DNA of 64,000 bases from Thiohalorhabdus denitrificans (lineage in GTDB: Bacteria; Pseudomonadota; Gammaproteobacteria; Thiohalorhabdales; Thiohalorhabdaceae): the NCBI RefSeq assembly GCF_001399755.1, contig NZ_LJCP01000014.1, positions 186,001 to 250,000 on the forward strand, written 5' to 3'. The translations under genes were made by a program, and so were the position numbers. This document shows positions 43,175 through 51,942 of this stretch, piece after piece. The notes below the pieces were generated by a model that was not told the DNA's origin, ran no database searches, and saw only the letters and a program-made list of their open reading frames with translations. The stretch's first letter is position 1; every line of letters begins with the position of its first letter.

Positions 43175-45403
43175 ATGGCCCGGGACACGCGGAAGCCGCC
43201 GTACCTTTCCATCCTGCTCGGCCTGTCCCTGGTCGCCCTGTCCCTGTGGGCCCAGCAAACGGAGGCCCCGGAAGTCCGCGAGCTGCGCGACCGGCTGGAG
43301 CATGTCGCCTACGACCTGCGCTTCCGCCTGATCCAGCCCTTCGCTCGCCAGGGGGGCGAGCCGGTGGTGATCGTGGCCATCGACGAGCCCTCCGTGGAGG
43401 CCGAGGGGAGCTGGCCCTGGCCCCGGGCCAAGCTGGCGGAGCTCGTCGCCCGGCTCTCCGAGGCCGGAGCCATGGTGGTGGGCCTGGACCTTGCCTTCCC
43501 CGAGCCGGAGCGCAACCCGGCCCGGGCCGTCGCCCGCGATCTGGAGGCGGCCCCCGGGGTGGATCCCTCGGCCCGGGTCCTCGCCACCCTCTCCGCCGCC
43601 GCCCCGGCCCTGGACGGCGACCGCACGCTGGCGGCGGTCCTTGCCGAGGAGGAGGCGGTCCTGGGCTACCGCCTGGCGCCCTCGGGCGCGGGCCTCGGGG
43701 AGCTCGGGCCGGCGCTGCCCGTTACCGGCCGCGAGGATCCGGCGGGAACCGCTATCCCCCGCATGGAACACCACCTGGGCAATGCCTCCCCCTTGCAAGA
43801 GGCGGCCACCTCCGGCGGCTTCGTCTCCGTCTTCCCCGACAAAGACGGCGTCCTGCGGCGCTACCACCTTCTGTTGGCCCAGGAAGACGCCCTCTACCCC
43901 TCCCTGGCGCTGGAGATGGCGCGCCTCTACCTCATGGCGGAGGAGGTGCGGGTGGCCACGGCCCCCGCCGGGGCGGAACGGAGGGTGGACCACCTGAGCA
44001 TGGCCGGCCTGCGCATCCCCACGGGCCGCGCGGGGGAAGTCCCCGTCCCCTACCGCGGGCTGCGGGGGAGCTTCCCCTACCTCTCCGCCACGGAGGTCCT
44101 CTCCGGGGATGTGCCCCCCGAGCGGGTGGAGGGGCGCATGGTGCTCATCGGCGCGACGGCCCCCGGCCCCGCCGAGCCGCAGGCCACGCCCGTGGAGACG
44201 GCCTTCCCCCGCGTGGAGGTGCACGCCAACGTCCTGCGCGGGCTCCTGGAAGGGGCCTTCCCCCGCAGCCCGAGCTGGGCCGAGGGGGCCAGCCTCACCT
44301 TCATGGTCCTGGCGGGTCTGCTGCTGGCCCTGGCCCTGCCCTTTCTGCGTTTCTGGGCCCGATGGGCCCTCACCGGGGCCCTGGCCCTGGTGCTCGTGGC
44401 CGGCAACCTGTTCCTGTGGGCCCAATGGCAATGGACCGTCCCCGTGGCCCTGCCCCTGGCGCTGGTGGTGAGCCTCGGCTTGATCAATGTGGCTCCCGGC
44501 CTGGGATCCGCGCTGCCCGCCCTCCTCCGCCTGCGGACTTTGGGGGGGCGACACGACCCGGTTCGGAGGCCGGGAAGCACCCGCAGGCGGGCGGCCGAAC
44601 ACCAGGACCTGACGGTACTGTTCGCCCGTTTCCGGGGGCTCACCCCCCTCTCGGAGACCCTCCCCCCGAGCGAGCTGCAGGAGCTGGTGGACGAGCTTTT
44701 CACCCCCATGACCCGCGAGATCCTCGCCCACCACGGCACCTTGGATACGTACCTGGGGGAGCGCATCCTGGCCTTCTGGGGCGCCCCCCTGGAGGATCCC
44801 CACCACGCCGGCAACGCCGTCCGGGCCGCCCTGGCCATGCGGGAGGAAGCGCGGCGCCTGGAGTTCCAGCTCCAGAGGAAGGGGCTGCCGGACCTGGAGA
44901 TCGGCATTGGCCTCCATTCCGGACCCGTGGTGGTGGGCGGCCTCGGCTCGACGCTGCGGCCGGCCTACACGGTGCTCGGCGAGGCGGTCGACCTCGGCGA
45001 GCGGCTGGAGGGGCTCAGCGGGCTCTACGGGGCGTCCATCGTGGCCAGCGACGTGGCACGGGAAGGGCTGGAGGGGGAAATCCTGTTCCGCCGCCTGGAC
45101 CGAATCCGGGTCCCGGGGCGGGAGGACCCGCTGACCATCTTCGAGCCGCTCTGCCCACGCGCGGAGGCGAGCGGCCTCCTGCTGGCGGAGGTGGAGCGCC
45201 TGGAGGAGGCCCTGGCAGCCTTCTGGCGGCGGGAATGGGCGGAGGCCGAGGAACGCTTCTCGGAGCTCCTGGGGGCCAGTCCCGAGGAGCCCCTGTACCA
45301 CCTCTACCTGGACCGCATCCAGGCCATCGACCCCACGGAGATGCCGGCGGACTGGGACGGCGCCTACCGGCCCGCCGCGGGTGAGCATGCCCGCGGCTGT
45401 TGA
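43175..45403 (+). CDS. CHASE2-domain protein with degenerate adenylate/guanylate cyclase domain
   Basis: In this 742-residue protein, one N-terminal membrane segment (10-26) is followed by a periplasmic CHASE2 sensor (about 35-355). Three further membrane segments (373-440) lead to a cytoplasmic class III cyclase domain (475-640). Key cyclase residues are changed: the first metal Asp is Arg485 (VLFARFRGLT), the second is Glu529 (TYLGERILAFWGAP), and the transition-state Asn is Asp606 (GEAVDLGERLE); Arg610 is kept. It is therefore probably catalytically inactive, perhaps a signalling scaffold. GGGGGA precedes ATG 43175; ATG 43163 lacks a site. It is flanked by convergent and divergent single genes. 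Confidence 0.85.
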   Translation: MARDTRKPPYLSILLGLSLVALSLWAQQTEAPEVRELRDRLEHVAYDLRFRLIQPFARQGGEPVVIVAIDEPSVEAEGSWPWPRAKLAELVARLSEAGAMVVGLDLAFPEPERNPARAVARDLEAAPGVDPSARVLATLSAAAPALDGDRTLAAVLAEEEAVLGYRLAPSGAGLGELGPALPVTGREDPAGTAIPRMEHHLGNASPLQEAATSGGFVSVFPDKDGVLRRYHLLLAQEDALYPSLALEMARLYLMAEEVRVATAPAGAERRVDHLSMAGLRIPTGRAGEVPVPYRGLRGSFPYLSATEVLSGDVPPERVEGRMVLIGATAPGPAEPQATPVETAFPRVEVHANVLRGLLEGAFPRSPSWAEGASLTFMVLAGLLLALALPFLRFWARWALTGALALVLVAGNLFLWAQWQWTVPVALPLALVVSLGLINVAPGLGSALPALLRLRTLGGRHDPVRRPGSTRRRAAEHQDLTVLFARFRGLTPLSETLPPSELQELVDELFTPMTREILAHHGTLDTYLGERILAFWGAPLEDPHHAGNAVRAALAMREEARRLEFQLQRKGLPDLEIGIGLHSGPVVVGGLGSTLRPAYTVLGEAVDLGERLEGLSGLYGASIVASDVAREGLEGEILFRRLDRIRVPGREDPLTIFEPLCPRAEASGLLLAEVERLEEALAAFWRREWAEAEERFSELLGASPEEPLYHLYLDRIQAIDPTEMPADWDGAYRPAAGEHARGC

Positions 45404-45436
45404 CAGCTTCGTAGCCGCGCGCGGTTGGCCGGCGCC

Positions 45437-46057
45437 TCAGCGCGCGCCGACGATCCGGGTCACCTCGCCGTAGAAGCGCACGGCATCCTCCATCATGGCG
45501 CCGGCGATGCCCGCCACATGCTCCGGATCGGGGGCCTCTTCCTCCTCGGCGAGCATGTAGGTGTCCGTGGCGCCGATGGCGAGGATAAAAGGGAAGACCT
45601 CCTGGTTGGGGAAGTCCTTCCAGGCCGAGAGGTATTCGGAGGCCATGCCCAGGAAGTCCTCCAGTTCCTCCTCCGGCAGCGCCTCGCCGCGCAGCTCGCC
45701 CCACTGCTCCATCACCGCACGCAGGTGCTCGATGCCGGAATCCCCGCTGTTGAGGGTCTCGTCGAGGGCGATAAGGAGGAGGCCGGCGTCCAGGTTGAGG
45801 GCGTTGCCCAGCTCCTCGGGCGGCTGGCCCTGGTAGGCGTACAGCTGCCCCTGGGCCATGGCCTCGAGGCGCTGATCGAGGAGCTCGGCGATGGTCTCGG
45901 CCTGGTCGGGGTAGAGGGGCTCCACGGGCGCCGCCCCGGGCATGTCCTCCTCGTCGCTCACGCGGGTGCGCACCGGGATCTCCGCCCCGGATTCCGTGCG
46001 CTCCCCGTACTGCCCGCGCAGAAGGTCGGCGGCTTTGTGCAGGAACGATGTGTCCAT
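45437..46057 (-). CDS. Hypothetical protein, unknown function
   Basis: This 206-residue acidic cytosolic protein has no signal or membrane segment and is mostly predicted helical. No domain is recognised. Its size and helical character are reminiscent of TorD-like chaperones, but motifs are lacking. The region MLAEEEEAPDPEH is a short acidic stretch. GGGAGGGAG lies just before ATG 46057, supporting the start. It converges on the pseudo-cyclase gene and diverges from the small membrane protein gene at 46157. Confidence 0.7.
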   Translation of the reverse strand: MDTSFLHKAADLLRGQYGERTESGAEIPVRTRVSDEEDMPGAAPVEPLYPDQAETIAELLDQRLEAMAQGQLYAYQGQPPEELGNALNLDAGLLLIALDETLNSGDSGIEHLRAVMEQWGELRGEALPEEELEDFLGMASEYLSAWKDFPNQEVFPFILAIGATDTYMLAEEEEAPDPEHVAGIAGAMMEDAVRFYGEVTRIVGAR

Positions 46058-46156
46058 GGGCTCCCTCCCTTGCTAAGGTCGGCTGGATGGCGGCCTTTCC
46101 GGCTGCCGGCCGCTTACCAGAATGCACCTTTTGCCCGCCCTGCCAAAGGGGCCGTC

Positions 46157-46318
46157 ATGGCCGAATCCCTGTGGATCGCCCTCCTCGTCCTGGTGGTCCT
46201 GGCCGCCGTGCTGGCGCCGGTGGCCACCCTGCGCTACCTGGCCCTCCTGGAGCGCGACAAGGCGGAGCGACGCAAGACCCATCGGGACGACCGGGACGGC
46301 GATGGCCCGTCCCCTTGA
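46157..46318 (+). CDS. Small single-span membrane protein
   Basis: This 53-residue protein has a predicted membrane helix SLWIALLVLVVLAAVLAPVA at residues 4-23. A charged cytoplasmic tail (LERDKAERRKTHRDDRDGDG) follows. AAGGGG lies 5 bp before the ATG. It is not assigned to a family. It starts 99 bp from the divergent hypothetical gene and precedes the O-methyltransferase gene by 96 bp. Confidence 0.6.
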   Translation: MAESLWIALLVLVVLAAVLAPVATLRYLALLERDKAERRKTHRDDRDGDGPSP

Positions 46319-46414
46319 AACGCCGCCCCAGGAAAGGCCCGGCCCGCGGCTTCCTTCGCCGCGCGGGGAACGGGTAAGGTAGGGCGCTTATGCAAGTTTT
46401 CACGGAGAAGCCCA

Positions 46415-47083
46415 ATGTCCAACCGGACCTTCGGACTGGATGAACGAATCTACCAATATCTGCTGGACCACTCCCCCAGCGAGCCGGAGATCCTCGCCCG
46501 GCTGCGCGAGGAGACCGCCCGGGACCCCAAGCACAACATGCAGATCGCCCCGGAGCAGGGCCACTTCATGGCCCTGCTCGCCCGCCTGATCGGCGCCCGG
46601 CGATACCTGGAGATCGGCGTCTACACCGGCTACAGCGCCCTGGCGGTGGCCCGGGCACTGCCCGAGGACGGCGAGGTGGTGGCCCTCGACAACAGCCCCG
46701 AGTGGACCGACGTGGCCCGCCGCTACTGGGCCGAGGCCGGCGTGGACCACAAGACGCACCTGTACCTGGACGAGGCGGATCGCAGCCTGGACACCCTGGT
46801 AGCCACCGAGGGGCGCTCGGGCACCTTCGATTACGCCTTCATCGACGCCGACAAGGAGAACTACCCGGTCTATTGGGAATACTGTCTGGAGCTGGTGCGT
46901 CCGGGCGGCCTGATCGCGGTGGACAATGTGCTCCGCTATGGCCGGGTGGCCGACCCCGAATGGGACGGCGATCCCACCACCGAGGCCATCCGCCGCTTCA
47001 ACGACAAGGCCAGGGCCGATGAACGGGTGGACTTCGCCATGCTGCCCGTGGCCGACGGCCTCACCCTGGCCGTGAAGCGGTAG
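46415..47083 (+). CDS. SAM-dependent O-methyltransferase (COMT-like, family 3)
   Basis: This 222-residue class I methyltransferase binds SAM at EIGVYTGYSALAVARALPED and has the DYAFIDADKENYPVYWEYCL and VDNVLRYGRV segments whose Asp residues bind the divalent metal in catechol-type O-methyltransferases. The N-terminal NMQIAPEQGHFMALLARLIG helix is also family-typical. The acceptor is unknown. It appears to be a single gene that converges on DUF190/crcB. Confidence 0.88.
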   Translation: MSNRTFGLDERIYQYLLDHSPSEPEILARLREETARDPKHNMQIAPEQGHFMALLARLIGARRYLEIGVYTGYSALAVARALPEDGEVVALDNSPEWTDVARRYWAEAGVDHKTHLYLDEADRSLDTLVATEGRSGTFDYAFIDADKENYPVYWEYCLELVRPGGLIAVDNVLRYGRVADPEWDGDPTTEAIRRFNDKARADERVDFAMLPVADGLTLAVKR

Positions 47084-47131
47084 GCACGCCGCCAACCCGG
47101 GGGTCACCCACCGCGGCGTCCCCCGGGCCCC

Positions 47132-47437
47132 TCAGGCATTCACCCGGGCGGGCCACTGCACCACATGTCCCGGGCCGAGCCATCCCTCGATGCCGCCGAG
47201 CACCTCTTCCACCCGCTCCGGGGTATCGAAGAACTCCACCACCAGCGGCAGATCGAAGGCGATGTCCACGATGCCCTCGCCGTGGATCTTCCCGGAGCGC
47301 CCGAAGCCGGCGGTGCCCCGAAAGACGGTCACCCCCATGACCCGCTCGGTGTCGTGGAGATGGCCCAGCAGGCGGTGGAGGAGCCGGTCGCCCTCGGTGA
47401 GGTAGATCCGCACCATGGTGACGTCGGTGTAGGTCAT
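47132..47437 (-). CDS. DUF190 family protein (CrcB-associated)
   Basis: This 101-residue cytosolic protein has a PII-like ferredoxin fold, as in other DUF190 members: VTMVRIYLTEGDRLLHRLLG, GVTVFRGTAGFGRSGKIHGE and DLPLVVEFFDTPERVEEVL. DUF190 proteins are often encoded with CrcB and are thought to serve fluoride tolerance. The start at ATG 47437 overlaps the crcB stop (ATGA). Confidence 0.9.
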   Translation of the reverse strand: MTYTDVTMVRIYLTEGDRLLHRLLGHLHDTERVMGVTVFRGTAGFGRSGKIHGEGIVDIAFDLPLVVEFFDTPERVEEVLGGIEGWLGPGHVVQWPARVNA

Positions 47438-47808
47438 AGCTTGCGCCCCGCGATTACCCCGGCCCACACGGCGAGGAGGCAGAAGGCCAGGTTGGCGGCC
47501 ACGCTGGCCGCCGCCTTGCTCCGCGCACCGCCCTCCAGGAGGTTCAGGGTCTCCATGGAGAAGCTCGAGAAGGTGGTGAAGGACCCCAGCAGCCCGACCA
47601 GCAGGGCGGCCCGCAGCTCGGGGCCGATCCCCGCCCGCTCCAGCAGCACCACGGACAGGAAGCCCATGAGCAGGCTGCCGAGGGTGTTCACCGCCAGGGT
47701 GCCGTAGGGGAAGCCGGCGCCCAGCAGGCCGTGGACGCCGGTCACCACCCAGTAGCGCAGCAGGGCGCCCAATGCCCCGCCGGCGGCAATTGCCAGGGTT
47801 TGGGCCAA
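47434..47808 (-). CDS. crcB: Fluoride channel CrcB/Fluc
   Basis: This 124-residue, four-helix inner-membrane protein works as a dual-topology dimer to export fluoride. Signatures are GGALGALLRYW at the N-terminus, TLAVNTLGSLLMGFL in helix 2 and GLLGSFTTFSSFSMETLNLL with the sodium and phenylalanine site in helix 3. It begins with TTG at 47808, preceded by AAAGGA 7 bp upstream. I looked for a fluoride riboswitch in the 71-bp leader and did not find the crcB motif. It lies in the same direction after rluD-pgeF. Confidence 0.93.
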   Translation of the reverse strand: MAQTLAIAAGGALGALLRYWVVTGVHGLLGAGFPYGTLAVNTLGSLLMGFLSVVLLERAGIGPELRAALLVGLLGSFTTFSSFSMETLNLLEGGARSKAAASVAANLAFCLLAVWAGVIAGRKL

Positions 47809-47879
47809 GAGGTGTCCTTTCCTTGGTAGCCGTTGCTCCGGGCTCCGAATCCAGGTCTTAGGAGGGCCGGCTGCCCGGG

Positions 47880-48626
47880 TCAGGCCTCCTCCAGCCAGAC
47901 CAGGGTGGCCATGCGGCCCGTCTCGCCGTCGCGGCGATGGCTGAAGAAACGTTCCGCGTCGGAGAAGGTGCAGAAACCGCCCCCGGAGATGCGGTGGGGG
48001 CCCACACCGAGGCGCTTGAGCCGCTGGCTGGCGAGGATGTACAGATTGGCGAGCCAGCGGTCGCCGTGGGCGTGGAAGGCGTGCCGGTCCTCCTCCGCCT
48101 GGTCCACGAAGGCGGCGCGCACCTCCTCCCCCACCGCGAAGGCCTCCGGACCGATGGCCGGGCCGAGGTAGGCGTGCAGATCCGCGGCGGATCCCAGGGC
48201 CCCCACCGCCGCCTCCACCACGCCGCCGGCCAGCCCCCGCCAGCCGGCGTGCGCCACCGCCGCGGCGGTGCCGTCGTCGCGGGCCAGCACCACCGGCAGG
48301 CAGTCCGCCGTGAGCACCACGGCGACCGCCTCCGGCTCCGCTACCATCCCGGCGTCCGCCTCGCCGTCCTCGGCCCCCTCCCCCCGGGCCCGGGTGCAGT
48401 GGACGCCGTGCACCTGGGTGGTCCAGGCGGGCTCGGCGGGCAGATCCAGCCCCGCCCGCAGGCGCCGGCGGTTCTCGGCCACCGCCGCGGCGTCGTCGCC
48501 CACGTGCCGGGCCAGGTTGAAGGTGTCGTACGGCGGCCGGCTGACCCCGCCCCTTCGGGTGGTGACGAAGGTGCGCACGTTGCCGGGCGCGGTCCAGTGG
48601 GGCTCGAAACCGGGGACGGTGGTCAT
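47880..48626 (-). CDS. pgeF: Peptidoglycan editing factor / purine nucleoside phosphorylase (YfiH family)
   Basis: This 248-residue cytosolic copper/zinc-type enzyme has the Cu-oxidase_4 motifs TADCLPVVLARDDG, VAHAGWRGLAGGVVEAAV and YLGPAIGPEAFAVGEEV, with the metal-binding His and Cys. YfiH/PgeF is reported to prevent misincorporation of serine into peptidoglycan precursors, and relatives act on purine nucleosides. Its start overlaps the rluD stop (ATGA); rluD-yfiH pairing is a common gammaproteobacterial arrangement. Confidence 0.92.
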   Translation of the reverse strand: MTTVPGFEPHWTAPGNVRTFVTTRRGGVSRPPYDTFNLARHVGDDAAAVAENRRRLRAGLDLPAEPAWTTQVHGVHCTRARGEGAEDGEADAGMVAEPEAVAVVLTADCLPVVLARDDGTAAAVAHAGWRGLAGGVVEAAVGALGSAADLHAYLGPAIGPEAFAVGEEVRAAFVDQAEEDRHAFHAHGDRWLANLYILASQRLKRLGVGPHRISGGGFCTFSDAERFFSHRRDGETGRMATLVWLEEA

Positions 48627-49612
48627 GGGGCGGTGGCCTCCAGGATGGTCAGGAGCCGTTGCAGGTCCTCGGGCGGGGGCTCCTCCCAGGTGAGCTCCTG
48701 TCCGCTGATGGGGTGGATGAGGGTAAGGCGGCCGGCGTGCAGGGCCTGGCGGCGAAAGGCGGCCACCACGGCCCGTCCTTCCTCGTCCAGACCAGGGGGA
48801 AGGCGCGGCTTGCCGCCGTACAGGGGGTCGCCCAGAACCGGATGGCCAATGTGGGCCATGTGCACCCGCACCTGGTGGGTGCGGCCGGTCTCCAGCCGGG
48901 CCTCGATGCGGGTGGCGCCCCGATAGCGGCCCTCCACCCGATAGTGGGTGACCGCCCGCTTGCCCCCCTCCACCACGGCGAACTTGGTGCGGTGGCGGGG
49001 ATGGCGGCCCAGGGGCGCGTCCACCCGGCCGCCGCTGGTGATCTCCCCCTGCACCACGGCCAGGTAGCGCCGGTCCACGGCGTGGGCCTTGAACTGCTTC
49101 ACCAGGAGCTCCCGGGCCCGGGGGGTGCGGGCCACCACCAGCAGCCCGGAGGTGTCCCGGTCCAGGCGGTGGACGATCCCGGCGCGCTCCACCTCCGCCA
49201 GCTCGGGGAAGCGGTACAGCAGGCCGTTCACCAGGGTGTCCTCGTGGTGGCCCGCGGCCGGATGGACCACCCGGCCCGGACCCTTGGCCAGGACGATCAG
49301 GTCGTCGTCGCAGTGCCGGATGTCCAGCGGCACCGGACGAGCCAGCCACTGCTCCGTGTCGGGCTCGGGCTCCGGCGGGTCCACGATCACCCACTCGCCA
49401 CCCACCACCTTGGTCTTGGCGGCGGGACGGCGGCCGTCCAGCTCCACCCGCCCGCTGCCCAGCCATTCCTGGATCTCGGCCCGGGAATGGCCGCCGAACA
49501 GGCGGGTGAGGGCCCGGTCCAGGCGCTCCCCGCGCCAGGCCGGGGGGAGCTGGATGCGGTGCGGAGACCGGGCCGGCTGCTCCGGGAATTCAGGGGTATC
49601 CACTTTTTCCAT
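48623..49612 (-). CDS. rluD: 23S rRNA pseudouridine synthase RluD
   Basis: This 329-residue protein has an N-terminal S4 RNA-binding region (GERLDRALTRLFGGHSRAEI) and a catalytic domain with HRLDRDTSGLLVVART, whose first Asp is the nucleophile. LETGRTHQVRVHMAHIGHPV follows. It makes pseudouridines in helix 69 of 23S rRNA. ATG 49612 is the start; the longer frame overlaps the bamD gene. It is divergent from bamD across 76 bp, an arrangement also known in E. coli. Confidence 0.95.
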   Translation of the reverse strand: MEKVDTPEFPEQPARSPHRIQLPPAWRGERLDRALTRLFGGHSRAEIQEWLGSGRVELDGRRPAAKTKVVGGEWVIVDPPEPEPDTEQWLARPVPLDIRHCDDDLIVLAKGPGRVVHPAAGHHEDTLVNGLLYRFPELAEVERAGIVHRLDRDTSGLLVVARTPRARELLVKQFKAHAVDRRYLAVVQGEITSGGRVDAPLGRHPRHRTKFAVVEGGKRAVTHYRVEGRYRGATRIEARLETGRTHQVRVHMAHIGHPVLGDPLYGGKPRLPPGLDEEGRAVVAAFRRQALHAGRLTLIHPISGQELTWEEPPPEDLQRLLTILEATAP

Positions 49613-49688
49613 GTACCGGATTCTCGTAAACTGACCGCTTCCGCCGCCCTTGGCGGCGCCCTTTCCCACAAGGTCGCACGAGTACGCC

Positions 49689-50459
49689 ATGCGCCGTTTC
49701 AAGCGAATCCTGCCCGCCCTCCTCGCCGCAGTGCTGCTCGCCGGCGGCTGCACCATTCTGGAGGTGGCGGAGGACGACACTCCCGAGGAGATCCTGACCA
49801 AGGCCCGGGCGGCCATGGAGCAGGGCCTCTACTCCCGGGCCGTGGACAGCTACCAGCGCCTGGAGTCGCTCTATCCCTACAGCCGGCAGGCCCTCCAGGC
49901 GCAGATCATGACCGCCTACGCCTACTACCTGAAGGGCGACTCCCTGGCGGCGGTGAACGCGGCGGAGCGCTTCGTCCGCCTGCACCCCAGCAATCCGCAC
50001 GTGGACTACGCCCTCTACCTCCAGGGCATCGCCGAATACCAGAAGATCGGCAAGGCCGACCGCGACCCGGAGCCCGCCCGCAAGGCCATCGAGGCCTTGA
50101 CCCAGCTCATCCGGCAGTACCCGGAATCGGAGTACGTGGCCGACGCCCACGCCCGCATCCGCAAGGCCCATGAGGTCCTGGCCGAGCACCACCTGCACGT
50201 GGCCCGCTTCTACATGGACCGGGAGGCCTTCCTGGCGGCGGCCAATCGGGCCCGCACCGTTCTGACCGAGCACCCCACCACCCCCACGGTGGAGCCGGCC
50301 CTGGGCCTGATGACCCGCGGCTACACGGAGCTGCGCCTGGAGGAGCTGGCCCGGCAGACCCTGGCCATTCTGGCCCATAACTTTCCCGACAGCGACCACC
50401 TGCCCGCGGCGCGGGCCATGGTGGCCGACCGCTTCGGCGCCGACGCCGAGGAAAACTGA
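49689..50459 (+). CDS. bamD: Outer-membrane assembly lipoprotein BamD
   Basis: This 256-residue lipoprotein of the beta-barrel assembly machinery has signal MRRFKRILPALLAAVLLAGG with lipidated Cys21. It carries tetratricopeptide-like repeats such as AMEQGLYSRAVDSYQRLESL, AAVNAAERFVRLHPSNPHVD and ALTQLIRQYPESEYVADAH. It binds BamA and substrates at the periplasmic side of the outer membrane and would support insertion of the porin encoded at 16291. ATG 49689 is chosen because the upstream part lacks a signal-like sequence. Confidence 0.95.
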   Translation: MRRFKRILPALLAAVLLAGGCTILEVAEDDTPEEILTKARAAMEQGLYSRAVDSYQRLESLYPYSRQALQAQIMTAYAYYLKGDSLAAVNAAERFVRLHPSNPHVDYALYLQGIAEYQKIGKADRDPEPARKAIEALTQLIRQYPESEYVADAHARIRKAHEVLAEHHLHVARFYMDREAFLAAANRARTVLTEHPTTPTVEPALGLMTRGYTELRLEELARQTLAILAHNFPDSDHLPAARAMVADRFGADAEEN

Positions 50460-50493
50460 GCCCTCCGGGGCCAACGAGGAGACGCCCGGCACC

Positions 50494-51012
50494 ATGTGGG
50501 ACTTCTTCCAGACCGTCCGCCACCGCCACAGTGTCCGCCGCTACCAGAGCGACGTCGCCATCGAGCCCGAGGCCCTGCACGGCGTGCTGGAGATGGCCCT
50601 GGCGGGGCCCTCCGCCGGCGACCTCCAGGCCTACCACCTGGTGGTGGTGCGGGACGGCGATCTGCGCGGCCGGCTGGCGGAGCATTCCGGGGAGGGCTTC
50701 CTGGCCGAGGCCCCCGTCAACATCGTGGTCTGCGCGGACCCCGAGCACTCCGCCGCCCGCTTCGGGGAGCGGGGCCGCGCGCTGTTCGCCCTCCAGGACG
50801 CCACCATCGCCGCCACCTACATCCAGCTGGCGGCCGTGGCCGAGGGGCTGGGCTCGGCCTGGGCGGGCGGTTTCGAGGAGGACGCCCTGCGCGAGCTGCT
50901 GCAGCTGGAGGACCACCTCCGGCCGGTGGCGGTGCTGGCCCTCGGCTATCCCGCCGAGATCCCGGAGCCCACGCCGCGCCGGAAGCTCAACGAGCTGGTC
51001 ACCTACCGGTAA
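50494..51012 (+). CDS. Nitroreductase family protein
   Basis: This 172-residue FMN-dependent oxidoreductase has the N-terminal RHRHSVRRYQ flavin-phosphate motif, AGPSAGDLQAYHLVVV, and a C-terminal YPAEIPEPTPRRKLNELV region typical of the short nitroreductase group. It reduces quinones, nitro compounds or an unknown natural substrate using NAD(P)H. GAGGAG lies 12 bp before ATG 50494, and it follows bamD by 34 bp, so the two may share a transcript. Confidence 0.9.
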   Translation: MWDFFQTVRHRHSVRRYQSDVAIEPEALHGVLEMALAGPSAGDLQAYHLVVVRDGDLRGRLAEHSGEGFLAEAPVNIVVCADPEHSAARFGERGRALFALQDATIAATYIQLAAVAEGLGSAWAGGFEEDALRELLQLEDHLRPVAVLALGYPAEIPEPTPRRKLNELVTYR

Positions 51013-51052
51013 AGTGCCCGGCCGGCCCCCACCACGCAGCCGGTTACAGCCC

Positions 51053-51216
51053 TTGTAGGAGCGGCGTCCTCGCCGCGACCGGGGTGCCTTCCTTCGATAA
51101 TCCGCGACGTGGACGTCGCTTCTACGGGGCTCGCTCGTAGGGGCCCACTTTAGTGGGCGATTGCCCATAGCCCTGGAGGGCCACAGGCGGCCCGCCCCCT
51201 GAAGCGGCTCCTACAG
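51053..51216. repeat. REP cluster between nitroreductase and PII genes
   Basis: Forward REP at 51053-51080 (GTAGGAGCGGCG stem with TCCTCGCCGC), forward REP at 51137-51162 (GGCCCACTTTAGTGGGC) and a partial reverse copy at about 51197-51216. They lie between convergent genes. The GGCG/CGCC stem type also occurs at 53601. Confidence 0.8.
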
Positions 51217-51246
51217 AAGCCCCCTCCCTCTATACACAGGGACTCC

Positions 51247-51932
<686 letters not shown>

Positions 51933-51942
51933 CCCCCGCTGT

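Noticed and set aside
41222-45388. A 1,388-codon leftward open frame
   Set aside because: Only its last 312 codons (the BASS transporter) show protein features. The rest is antisense to the cyclase-like gene and out of frame with the kinase, a by-product of high GC content.
47809-47880. Fluoride riboswitch before crcB
   Set aside because: The 71-bp leader was read for the crcB-motif conserved segments and they are not present. The distance would also be short.
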